The translations under genes and the position numbers were made by a program. A DNA stretch of 64,000 nt from Allomuricauda ruestringensis DSM 13258. GTDB lineage: Bacteria > Bacteroidota > Bacteroidia > Flavobacteriales > Flavobacteriaceae. The notes under the pieces are model-generated. The model made no database searches, was not told the origin of the DNA, and saw nothing but the letters and a program-made list of their open reading frames with translations. The stretch is from assembly GCF_000224085.1 (NCBI RefSeq), contig NC_015945.1, forward strand, positions 1,251,501 through 1,315,500, in the 5' to 3' direction. This document shows, piece after piece, positions 8,031 to 15,390 of this stretch. The number at the start of each line of letters is the position of its first letter. Positions within the stretch are counted from its first letter, which is position 1.

Positions 8031-10712
8031 CTAAAGCTTATAAGACACCTTAAACATCACAATCCTTGGCATTATGGCTGTGGATTGGTCACTGATCAAA
8101 AAATCGGAAAAGGAATTTTGCCTTTTAAACCTTACATCAAAAAGGTTGTTTACCGAGATTTCAAATCCCCAGGGGCTATCTTCCTTTTGGTAAAACAGTG
8201 ATGCGTTGGCCACATCAAATACATTGGTCAGGTTTTGTCCTTCATTGGAATATTCCGTTCGCTCATAATCTCCCTTCAAATAAAAATCATTTAAAAACAC
8301 ATAATCCAGATTTGCGAAGATACTTGAGTTGGTAAAGGTATTTTTATTTGTCGATGTGGTATAGACCGATGGTTTGTGTGTATAACCCAGCTCAACGTTG
8401 GGCCATTTATCGAAAAGGGTCTCTACCTTACCTGTGGCAGAAATGGACCGAGAAAGGTTTTTGGAAACATTGTCGTTCACCAACTGGAAAAACTCGTTAT
8501 AGCTCCCCCTACTTTCCAAACTGAGCTTAATCTTGTTGATTCGCTTCCCAAATCTAAAATTGGTGCTTAAAGAATTTTCAGGCTGGTTGAACATCGTATA
8601 GGTCACAAATTGATTTATCCCATCCAAGACCGTGGTGTTTTTTACACTTTGTGTTCTTTTGTTATAGGTCAATCCTACATTCAGATTCAAACCTCGGAAC
8701 AGACTGAACTTATAATAGCTAAGGGAATAGGAATGGTTTCTTCCATTTTGTAAATCGGGTGCACCCAACCCTACGGAATTAAAGGATCTCAACATAAAAT
8801 TGGCTCCCAATTGGTCAATGGTCGGGAATTGCATCCGCTGCCTGTATCGAAATCGTATTTTTTCACTACTGTTGAATTCTGCCTCTGCATCAAAAGCAGG
8901 TAGCAGAACTTGGGTGCTGTTGTTTACCGAAAGTCCTTCTTGCTCATTGTCCCAGATGTAATTGTGATAAAACAGTCCTGATTTCACGGTGAAAATACCT
9001 GCCAAGAATTTATATTCCAGCCCCAGAAATGTATCATTGAACCGATAATCAATAGCATTTCCAAAGCCATTATCTGAAAAATCATTTACGTTTCCATTGG
9101 TGAGTTGTTGTATTTCCCCACTTGTGAAATCATCGAACCGTAAATTGGTGCCAAAGGTGGTATAGATATGATTAAAGTTGTTGAGCACCCAATAGTCTTT
9201 CAATACCAAATCAAAAGATACAGTTTGGGTTTCTTTTTGCTGAAAAACTTGATAGGAATCGTCTTCTTCCAAAGGAATTAAACCTTGCAAAAATACTTGG
9301 TCGGTTTCCCAAGCGTTATCTGGATTATTTTTTTGAAACACCACGGAAGTCTCCAGACTTAAGGTCTGGGCTCTTGAAAATCGTTTGCTGTATTCAACAT
9401 TCTGCTTTAGCTCTAGTGCCGAAACATCTTGAAGGGTATTGAAAAAACTGTTTTGATCTTCACTCTGAGTCAAAATGATGCCGTCGCCCTTGTTTTTGGT
9501 GAGTTTTGCAAACGAATTTAACGTTACATTCTCATCGCGGTTGGGTTCGTGTTCCACGGTCGCTTTCCCGATCAAAAAGAAATTGTTGTAATTGTTGCGT
9601 TCCGTTCTGTCCTCGTTCAAGAGTCCATCGGAGTTGTTGTAGATGTTCAAGGTGTTGGATTCCGTTTGTGTATCGCTGCTGTTTGCTATCACGTAACTGT
9701 TGATGTCCGTTTTGGATGAAACCGTCTGTCTTAGATTGAATGCCCCAAAGCGATTGGTGTTCGCCCTAAAATCCGTATTGTTCAAAAATTGGGAAAAATC
9801 GTCCCTGCTCAACGAAAAGTAGCCGCCAATATCGTCCATAAGCTTGCCAAACCCTCCGTTGAACTCCAAGTAATCTGTAAAGGAGAAACTTTTGACCCCA
9901 ATGTTGTTCAGGTCCGCAATAAAATTGACATTGGTCTTGGGGCTGTAATAAAATAGATTGGGATGTACCAAGTAACGATCTTTGACTCCGCCTCCTGCTT
10001 CCATATCGCCAAAGGCGAATTTCTTTTTGTCTTCTTTAAGTTTGATATTAAGGGCCAACTCATCGGAATCTTGAAGCCCTTTTAAAAACCCAATTTTGTT
10101 GTAGTTGTCCAACACTTGAACCTGATCTACAGCATCGGCCGGGATGTTGTTTACTGCGAGTTTGCTATTGCCCGTAAAAAAGGTCTTGTCCTCAACAAGC
10201 ACCGTGGTCACTTTTTTGCCCTGTGCGGTCACATTGCCTTCGCGGTCCACCTCTATGCCCGGTAGTTTTTTGAGCACTTCGCGCAGTTTGCGTTCCTCAC
10301 CCGTAACAAAGGCATCGGTTTGGTAGGTTATGGTATCCTCTTTTACTTCTATGGGAATTTTGTATTCCAATACCACCTCATCGAGCTCATCAGGTTTGGG
10401 CAGCAATAATAAGTCCTTGGTTTCATCTTGGGTTGCTGTATAATCAAAAGAAAGTTTTTGGTAGCCGAGATAACTAACCTCAATGGAATAGGCCACCTCT
10501 TTTTTCAAGCGCAGGGTATACCCGCCCTTATCGTTGGTGATGGCAAATTGGGTACGCTCATCGGCATTTTTGGGGAAGGCCAAAATATTGGCATTGACCA
10601 TTGGTGTTGTGGTGGAACTATCCAATACAGTGCCACTTAGGGCTACTTTTTGTCCAAATAAATTGGTGATGCTAAAGAAAAGGATACCGATAAACAGGAA
10701 TAGTCTTTTCAA
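8031..10712 (-). CDS. TonB-dependent receptor-like protein with CarboxypepD_reg domain
   Basis: An 893-residue outer-membrane protein. A signal peptide (about 20 residues) is followed by a CarboxypepD_reg-like beta-sandwich (about 22-105), a plug-like region (about 120-230, with LREVLKKLPGIEV and VQVLDNYN) and a long C-terminal barrel ending MFKVSYKL. It resembles the outer_membrane_beta-barrel family related to TonB receptors; no SusD partner is nearby. The start codon is TTG at 10712; no in-frame ATG precedes the signal peptide. It lies 41 bp after a GLPGLI gene. GLPGLI proteins next to such receptors are, to my knowledge, common in Bacteroidota, but the ligand is unknown. Confidence 0.85.
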   Translation of the reverse strand: MKRLFLFIGILFFSITNLFGQKVALSGTVLDSSTTTPMVNANILAFPKNADERTQFAITNDKGGYTLRLKKEVAYSIEVSYLGYQKLSFDYTATQDETKDLLLLPKPDELDEVVLEYKIPIEVKEDTITYQTDAFVTGEERKLREVLKKLPGIEVDREGNVTAQGKKVTTVLVEDKTFFTGNSKLAVNNIPADAVDQVQVLDNYNKIGFLKGLQDSDELALNIKLKEDKKKFAFGDMEAGGGVKDRYLVHPNLFYYSPKTNVNFIADLNNIGVKSFSFTDYLEFNGGFGKLMDDIGGYFSLSRDDFSQFLNNTDFRANTNRFGAFNLRQTVSSKTDINSYVIANSSDTQTESNTLNIYNNSDGLLNEDRTERNNYNNFFLIGKATVEHEPNRDENVTLNSFAKLTKNKGDGIILTQSEDQNSFFNTLQDVSALELKQNVEYSKRFSRAQTLSLETSVVFQKNNPDNAWETDQVFLQGLIPLEEDDSYQVFQQKETQTVSFDLVLKDYWVLNNFNHIYTTFGTNLRFDDFTSGEIQQLTNGNVNDFSDNGFGNAIDYRFNDTFLGLEYKFLAGIFTVKSGLFYHNYIWDNEQEGLSVNNSTQVLLPAFDAEAEFNSSEKIRFRYRQRMQFPTIDQLGANFMLRSFNSVGLGAPDLQNGRNHSYSLSYYKFSLFRGLNLNVGLTYNKRTQSVKNTTVLDGINQFVTYTMFNQPENSLSTNFRFGKRINKIKLSLESRGSYNEFFQLVNDNVSKNLSRSISATGKVETLFDKWPNVELGYTHKPSVYTTSTNKNTFTNSSIFANLDYVFLNDFYLKGDYERTEYSNEGQNLTNVFDVANASLFYQKEDSPWGFEISVNNLFDVRFKRQNSFSDFLISDQSTAIMPRIVMFKVSYKL

Positions 10713-10753
10713 AAAATTTGTAGCTGTTAAGGAATTATTAAAATTAATGATAA

Positions 10754-11515
10754 CTAAAACTTCGAAATATTGAAGAACTCTTTTGCCTTTTTCTCCACTA
10801 TACTGTCATATTCCTTTTCAGTAACCAGTTTTCCATTTTCTTTTTCTATATAAAAAGGAGGCTCTTTTCTGGCATCAATTTCTTTGGCCTCTAAACTAAT
10901 TTTGCCGTTGTGTAATTCCAAAATAATCCCCGGAAGCCCAAAATAACCTGCTGGACCATAAAAACCTGGTAAATCAGGTGAAAACCAAGCAACCACATCA
11001 GATGTAAAAACTCCTTTTGGATTTATTATGGTATCGACCGTAGTGGCCTTTATACATTTGTATTTATCCACGTATTTGAAATCCTGTGAATGTATTTGCC
11101 ATTTTTTTGGTTTTATTTTTACCTTAAAATATGCTCCTGAAAATTCTCTCATATTTAGATATATTGAGTCTTTTTGGTTTATATAAAAAGTACCTCTAGT
11201 CCCTCCATATGACGAAGCAAAGTTTCGCGTTGCATTTGTACCAGAACCTATTGTCAATGATTTTTTTTCTTGAAAAAGAGAGTAATCTCCCCATATTTTT
11301 AAAACATAGGTCAAATTTTTCACATCTTCCGATATAATTTCATTGAACTTCCATATCATGCTCTTAGCTTTACTAGATTTAGTTGTATCAATCAATTTAT
11401 CCGTCTTTTTCACATAATATACATGAATTGGAGCTTGAGATTGTGACCACATTCTTTGATATATTGTAAAACTCGCAATCAAAAAGAAAATATTAACTAA
11501 AGGTCTTAATTTCAT
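10754..11515 (-). CDS. GLPGLI family protein (copy 1)
   Basis: A 253-residue exported protein carrying the family motif as YFGLPGIILEL near residues 205-215, preceded by the conserved AWFSPDLP and YGP elements. The N-terminus is a hydrophobic signal ending near WSQ. GLPGLI (TIGR01200, Porph_ging) proteins are a Bacteroidota-specific, often paralogous family of unknown function, presumably periplasmic. This copy sits between a small-protein gene and the receptor and is the one most likely to work with that receptor. The family Cys near residue 160 (KYKCIKATT) is present. Confidence 0.85.
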   Translation of the reverse strand: MKLRPLVNIFFLIASFTIYQRMWSQSQAPIHVYYVKKTDKLIDTTKSSKAKSMIWKFNEIISEDVKNLTYVLKIWGDYSLFQEKKSLTIGSGTNATRNFASSYGGTRGTFYINQKDSIYLNMREFSGAYFKVKIKPKKWQIHSQDFKYVDKYKCIKATTVDTIINPKGVFTSDVVAWFSPDLPGFYGPAGYFGLPGIILELHNGKISLEAKEIDARKEPPFYIEKENGKLVTEKEYDSIVEKKAKEFFNISKF

Positions 11516-11578
11516 TTTATAAGTATTGAAAATTTTATTTTAAATCAATTCCAATAGAGGCATAAGATAATTTAGTTA

Positions 11579-11612
11579 GAATGCCTTATTCCCTTAAGAG
11601 AACAAGGCATTC
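11579..11612 (-). terminator. Hairpin between small gene 1 and GLPGLI copy 1
   Basis: A 9-bp perfect stem (11579-11587 with 11604-11612) and 16-nt loop in the spacer. No T run follows on the minus strand, so it may be an RNA-processing or attenuation structure. It resembles the terminator at 12065-12087, which also uses an AATGCCT stem. Confidence 0.5.
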
Positions 11613-11641
11613 CATATAGATGATTAATTATTGACAACGTC

Positions 11642-11869
11642 TTACATCATCTGAATGGCTTCACATGTTTCGTAAACGGCATAGGCTGCATCATATGCTT
11701 CGTTGATTAACATATCAGATTCCAATGCGGCTTCCAAGACCGCAGACGCAACCTCGTAACAATCCGCTTTTACTTCATAGGTTCTGTCGCTTATCTCTTT
11801 ATCGTCCATCTCATTTCCAAAGGACAGACCAAAAGTCAACATGGCTAATAACTATAGTGTTTTCTTCAT
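11642..11869 (-). pseudogene. Small exported Cys-pair protein 1, interrupted by an amber codon
   Basis: Reading from ATG 11869 gives MKKTL, then TAG (11854-11852), then LLAMLTFGLSFGNE and an intact 54-residue mature part. Without the TAG the product would be a normal secreted protein of 75 residues, so a Leu codon such as TTG probably mutated to TAG. Translation could restart at ATG 11842, but the shortened signal lacks the basic n-region. The mature part is acidic, predicted helical, with two Cys 32 residues apart and an AYDAAYAVYETC segment. It matches the two other small genes of the island in position, size and Cys pattern. Sequencing error is possible. Confidence 0.7.
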
Positions 11870-11917
11870 TTTTAATAAAATTTAGGTTAAGAATCATTTT
11901 TACTTACTACTCGATTT

Positions 11918-12032
11918 GCGCAAAATATAAGATTGGCATGAAGCTATGTGAAAATTATCTTTCAAAACTATCAGAATCCACGGACGCTTCTTTTGGATTG
12001 ACGGATGGTGGTTTTGAATTGATAGATGACAA
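11918..12032 (-). promoter_or_regulatory. Conserved leader, copy A (three 21-bp-phased half-sites plus promoter box)
   Basis: One of three related intergenic elements. On the plus strand the half-sites GAATTGATA (12016-12024), GGATTGACG (11995-12003) and GAATCCACG (11974-11982) are each 21 bp apart. They are followed toward the gene by an ACATAGCTT segment and the -7-like box TATATTTT (minus strand, 11929-11922). The leader drives small gene 1, GLPGLI copy 1 and the receptor. Identity with copies B and C is clear by eye across the whole element. Confidence 0.75.
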
Positions 12033-12055
12033 CCTGCATACTTAAAAAAAATCTC

Positions 12056-12088
12056 AAAAAAAAGAATGCCTATTTTAAGAAGGCATTT
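12056..12088 (-). terminator. Terminator after GLPGLI copy 2
   Basis: On the minus strand a 7-bp stem (12081-12087 with 12065-12071, extendable by a G-U pair) is followed by C and eight T. It separates the middle module from leader A. Confidence 0.85.
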
Positions 12089-12163
12089 CACTGAAACCGA
12101 ATCTTTAACTTTGAGCAATCCGTATAGTTCTTATTTACATTAATTAAAAGTCGCCTTTCTCTA

Positions 12164-12868
12164 CTATTGTTTAAATTTTTCCCGTAATTTTTCAAACTCT
12201 TCTTGAGTTATTATGACTCCTTTTTTAGGTTTAACTATTTTATAATCGGATTGGTTCAATGAAATTTCTGTAGCACTGTATGTGCGCTTATCATCAGTCA
12301 ATTCCAAAATTAATCCTGGTAGACCAAAAAAACCAGATGGCCCATACGAATATGGAATTTCTGGACAGTACCATGCGATTACATTTTTTTTAAAACTTCC
12401 TGCATCGTTTTCAATTGTGTAGTATGTAGTCGCCATATAACATTTATATTTCCCAATCATTTTTGAGCTATTGGATAGTTCCCAATTAGGCCTGTTAATT
12501 GGAATAAGAAAAGTTTCTCCGTAAGCCACTTCTTGCTTTAGAAATTCTTCAGTTTCTAAGTTGAGATAGAACTTTTTCATACCCCCCAACATTACTTTGG
12601 CAATCTTGGTTTGAAAATCATTAGTTCCCATCCCATCCTTCATTTCGAAAAAAGCCTTTCCCTCATTAAAGAATAATTCAAAATCCATTGGATTATTTTT
12701 AATAGCTTTATTTATAGCGTCAAATTGTTTATCCTCTTTGCTTGCACTATTTTCTAATCGAAATTTTGAGGTTGCTTTATAAATGATTTTACCAGTTTGT
12801 GCTTTTGTAGAAAGCACCATTGCAAAAAAGAAGAATATGTTTAAGTGTAAAATGGTTTTCTTTTTCAT
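12164..12868 (-). CDS. GLPGLI family protein (copy 2)
   Basis: A 234-residue protein. I start at ATG 12868 (MKKKTILHLN), which gives a good signal peptide; a start 21 bp upstream would overlap copy 3. The family signature appears as AWYCPEIPYSYGP followed by FFGLPGLILEL near residues 180-205. The conserved KYKCYMATTYYT segment is present. It follows copy 3 by 14 bp, so the two are cotranscribed from leader B. The function of the family is unknown. The mature N-terminal region (about 25-90) is more variable than the C-terminal motif region. Confidence 0.85.
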   Translation of the reverse strand: MKKKTILHLNIFFFFAMVLSTKAQTGKIIYKATSKFRLENSASKEDKQFDAINKAIKNNPMDFELFFNEGKAFFEMKDGMGTNDFQTKIAKVMLGGMKKFYLNLETEEFLKQEVAYGETFLIPINRPNWELSNSSKMIGKYKCYMATTYYTIENDAGSFKKNVIAWYCPEIPYSYGPSGFFGLPGLILELTDDKRTYSATEISLNQSDYKIVKPKKGVIITQEEFEKLREKFKQ

Positions 12869-12882
12869 GGCTTTCTCAGTTT

Positions 12883-13620
12883 TTACCACCCTCTATCCAA
12901 CTGCGCTTTAATCTTATCACCTTCTTTTTTGTATTCCTCCTCCGTCATGGTTTCGATATTGGTTGGCCAATCTATTTTTACCTCTTTTTTGGGGTTAAGC
13001 TCAATTTTGCCAGCGGTGTAGGTGGCTATGGGCAATTGTAGTTCCAAGATTAGGCCAGGAAGGTTTCCCACATAATCCACTGGGCCAAAAGAAACAGGGA
13101 TTTCAGGGGTGTACCAGGCTATAGTATCTTCATTTAACCCAGTGTTGGATTTATCAAGAATTGCTTTATAGCACAAGAACTTACCAATTTGTTTCTGCTC
13201 TTTGGTCAATGTCCATTCAAGTCTTTTTATATTGGATTTCACATTATATTGCTTGCCTCCATAAGAAGTTTGTAGGAGTTGCATTCTCTTGGTTAAATCT
13301 GTGTAATATACACCCTTGGAAGTTAGGGATTTTACATGATCGTCCAATATGTCTATATCAGAAATACTGAGTCCTCTTTGATGTTGAAAAATGCTACGTC
13401 CTTTGTTAAAGATAAGTTGTAATTGTACATTTTTGGCCGCATCAGCGGTCATTCTAAACATCCTCTTCAATTCTGGCGACGCTTTTCCGTCTTTTACACC
13501 ATCTTTATAAAAACCCTCCATATTTACATTATACCAAACTTTTCCATGAGCTATCTGGGCTGACAGAAGATTAGTTGCTAATAAAGCAAAACTCAAATAA
13601 ACTAAAATACATTTCTTCAT
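12883..13620 (-). CDS. GLPGLI family protein (copy 3)
   Basis: A 245-residue exported protein with a signal peptide ending near LLSAQ. The signature is slightly changed: AWYTPEIPVSFGP, then VGNLPGLILEL with one extra residue (Asn) before LPGLI. A Cys is kept in GKFLCYKAI. It is the first GLPGLI gene after small gene 2, separated from it by a hairpin. Having two GLPGLI copies in this module and one in each of the others points to a local duplication. Confidence 0.85.
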   Translation of the reverse strand: MKKCILVYLSFALLATNLLSAQIAHGKVWYNVNMEGFYKDGVKDGKASPELKRMFRMTADAAKNVQLQLIFNKGRSIFQHQRGLSISDIDILDDHVKSLTSKGVYYTDLTKRMQLLQTSYGGKQYNVKSNIKRLEWTLTKEQKQIGKFLCYKAILDKSNTGLNEDTIAWYTPEIPVSFGPVDYVGNLPGLILELQLPIATYTAGKIELNPKKEVKIDWPTNIETMTEEEYKKEGDKIKAQLDRGW

Positions 13621-13636
13621 ATCCTTTTCTGTTGAA

Positions 13637-13667
13637 AAGTATGCCCGAAAGAAAATCAGGCATACTT
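13637..13667 (-). terminator. Hairpin between small gene 2 and GLPGLI copy 3
   Basis: A 9-bp perfect stem (13637-13645 with 13659-13667) and 13-nt loop lying 17 bp before the GLPGLI start. Only a short T stretch follows on the minus strand. It is probably a leaky terminator or processing site that lowers expression of the downstream genes. Confidence 0.5.
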
Positions 13668-13686
13668 ATAATTGATTAAAAAAATG

Positions 13687-13899
13687 TTAATTCATTGCTG
13701 CTTCACAAAGTGCATAAGCAACCTCAAAAGCCCTTCCTGCTTCGAAGCCATCTCCTCCTGTCTTTTCATAGACATGATCAGCATAATCAAATGCCAAATC
13801 TTCACAGTCCACAGGTATTTCCGGTGTTGCTGCATTTAAACTACTAGAGGCAAAGCCAATAGCAAAAACAGTGCTCAATAAAAAAATCCTTTTTTTCAT
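13687..13899 (-). CDS. Small exported Cys-pair protein 2
   Basis: A 70-residue protein starting at ATG 13899 (a TTG two codons upstream is in frame). The signal peptide ends near LNAA. The mature part is about 45 residues, acidic, with two Cys 33 residues apart (VDCEDL and YALCEAAMN) and an Ala/Tyr/Phe-rich helix before the second Cys. This matches a helical hairpin that could be closed by a disulphide in the periplasm. Equivalent in size, place and pattern to small proteins 1 and 3. No known family recognised. The leader just upstream is leader B. Confidence 0.7.
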   Translation of the reverse strand: MKKRIFLLSTVFAIGFASSSLNAATPEIPVDCEDLAFDYADHVYEKTGGDGFEAGRAFEVAYALCEAAMN

Positions 13900-13925
13900 T
13901 TTCAAAAAATTTAATAGTTAAAGAA

Positions 13926-14063
13926 TTTGTTTCTCCTAACTATTTCAGCGCCGAAAATATAAGATTGGCATGAAGCTATGTGAAAATTATCTTTCAATGC
14001 CCTCAAAATCAATGGATGCCCCTTTTGAGCTGATGGATGATGGTTTTGAATTGCTAGATGACA
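13926..14063 (-). promoter_or_regulatory. Conserved leader, copy B
   Basis: The second copy of the leader. Half-sites on the plus strand are GAATTGCTA (14048-14056), GAGCTGATG (14027-14035) and AAATCAATG (14006-14014), spaced 21 bp apart. The TATATTTT box is at 13961-13954 on the minus strand. Copies B and C also share the stretch TTTGTTTCTCCTA with TTCAGCGCC downstream of the box, in the transcribed leader. It drives small gene 2 and GLPGLI copies 3 and 2. Confidence 0.75.
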
Positions 14064-14128
14064 ATGAGCCCACTAAAAGTAGATGTCAAAAAGCATCCCT
14101 TAATTAGGTGAAATTATCCAATGATTAT

Positions 14129-14848
14129 TTATCCACCCTGCTTTTTGATTTTTGCCATATTGGCGTCCAGCATCTCGAAATACTTTTCAAAAGTCATTTC
14201 TTTTGAGCCTTTTGGGAGCTTGATATCAACATCTTTTTCTTGTATTTCTTTGAGCTTAAAAACGACCTTACCTCGATACATTTCAAGTATAAGACCGGGA
14301 AGGCCATTATAACCCAAAGGGCCGAAGGAATAGGGCAGTGTTGGTGCGAACCACGCTTCAATTTCTTCGAGATAACTCCCCAACTTTCTTGTTGTGGTGG
14401 CTTTTAGCACTTTGACCTCCCCAATTTGTTTTGACTCGTTGGTAATCTCCCACTTTATATGTTCATCCAATGTCAACACCATGGAAGGGTCTGTGTTCAA
14501 CAATGCTATACGTTTGATGGGGTCGCCCGTTTTTGTGTGCCAAACTTCGTTTCCAGAGCAGAATCCCGATGCCAATTTATACATCATCGGGTTGATATCA
14601 TCCCTCACCAATTGTTCGGATTGTTTAAAGATGGATTCATTACCATCGATCAATAATTGAAATTCAAAATCAGACATGACCTCGGCTGCCATACTTGCCA
14701 TGGTTCTCGTCTGTTCATGTTGCATTTCACTCAAATCAAAGTTTGATTCGACAGCATAGGTGATTTCAAAGGATTCTTGACCAAAAACAGCCCCAACAAC
14801 TAAGAAGAAAAAGAAAATTATAACCCGTTTATATTCAAATAATCTCAT
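14129..14848 (-). CDS. GLPGLI family protein (copy 4)
   Basis: A 239-residue exported protein with a signal peptide ending near AVFGQ. The signature reads AWFAPTLPYSFGP, then YNGLPGLILEM near residues 190-200. Unlike copies 1-3 it has Val at the position of the family Cys (GEVKVLKATT), so any disulphide at that site is absent. The only Cys of the mature part is in SGFCSGNEVW. The last residues form a basic helix. It follows small gene 3 by 59 bp containing a terminator-like hairpin. Confidence 0.85.
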   Translation of the reverse strand: MRLFEYKRVIIFFFFLVVGAVFGQESFEITYAVESNFDLSEMQHEQTRTMASMAAEVMSDFEFQLLIDGNESIFKQSEQLVRDDINPMMYKLASGFCSGNEVWHTKTGDPIKRIALLNTDPSMVLTLDEHIKWEITNESKQIGEVKVLKATTTRKLGSYLEEIEAWFAPTLPYSFGPLGYNGLPGLILEMYRGKVVFKLKEIQEKDVDIKLPKGSKEMTFEKYFEMLDANMAKIKKQGG

Positions 14849-14849
14849 A

Positions 14850-14879
14850 AAAATAAAGGGGAGACCACATAATCTCCCC
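14850..14879 (-). terminator. Terminator-like hairpin between small gene 3 and GLPGLI copy 4
   Basis: On the minus strand GGGGAGA (14879-14873 side) pairs with TCTCCCC (14864-14858 side) around an 8-nt loop and is followed by TTTATTTTT. It has the form of an intrinsic terminator placed inside an operon, so partial read-through to the GLPGLI gene is expected. Confidence 0.65.
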
Positions 14880-14907
14880 GATTTTAGTTGTTAACATTCA
14901 TTTTCAA

Positions 14908-15108
14908 TTACCAATCGCAACCACACTTCTGATAGATACACCAATTATACGCAAGTGCAAATAAATCAGGCCGGTCTGCTGTCAGTTCAGATGCAATACT
15001 GACACATGATTCAAATGCAGTTTCTTCGTCTATTACCGTTTTTGCCTCCGCATTCATATTTGTTGAGAAAGCAAGAAAAAATATGAGTATTCCAATAACT
15101 TTTTTCAT
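14908..15108 (-). CDS. Small exported Cys-rich protein 3
   Basis: A 66-residue protein with a signal peptide ending near NMNA. The mature part is about 45 residues with four Cys: one in FESCVSIA, one in AYNWC 22 residues later, and a pair near the end in YQKCGCDW. The LFALAYNWC segment corresponds to AFEVAYALC of protein 2 and AYDAAYAVYETC of protein 1. Helical and acidic. No known family recognised. First gene after leader C. Confidence 0.7.
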   Translation of the reverse strand: MKKVIGILIFFLAFSTNMNAEAKTVIDEETAFESCVSIASELTADRPDLFALAYNWCIYQKCGCDW

Positions 15109-15135
15109 GATTTATAAGATTTATGAATTAATAGT

Positions 15136-15272
15136 TTTGTTTCTCCTACCTAATTCAGCGCCGAAAATATAAGATTGGTGTCAAGCTATGTACAAATTAT
15201 CTTTCAAAACTCTTTAAATCAATGGATGTCCCTTATAAGTTGACAGATGATGGTTTTGAATTGACGGATGGG
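15136..15272 (-). promoter_or_regulatory. Conserved leader, copy C
   Basis: The third copy. Half-sites on the plus strand are GAATTGACG (15258-15266), AAGTTGACA (15237-15245) and AAATCAATG (15216-15224), 21 bp apart; the TATATTTT box is at 15171-15164 on the minus strand. A further GAATTGATA, identical to the first half-site of copy A, lies at 15346-15354 but is out of the 21-bp phase. Confidence 0.75.
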
Positions 15273-15390
15273 TAATTCTGAGATTTTTTTTAACGAAAAA
15301 TCGTGTCGAGAACTGGAAATCGACAAAATCCCATAGATTTTCTTCGAATTGATAGATTTTGGCAAAGAAAAATATAGATGACAGGTTGGA
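15273..15390. other. Spacer between leader C and glpD
   Basis: No gene seen. On the minus strand GTCGA and TCGAC can form a short stem followed by ACGATTTTTCG, a weak candidate terminator for glpD. The GAATTGATA half-site relic at 15346-15354 is also here. Confidence 0.4.

Noticed and set aside
11900..12118. A 72-codon minus-strand frame within leader A
   Set aside because: The corresponding frame is not kept open in leaders B and C, so the element is conserved as DNA, not as protein.
11918..15272. The leader repeats as a CRISPR array or insertion sequence
   Set aside because: Repeats are more than 1 kb apart with genes between, the phase is 21 bp within each, and there are no terminal inverted repeats, transposase or cas genes.
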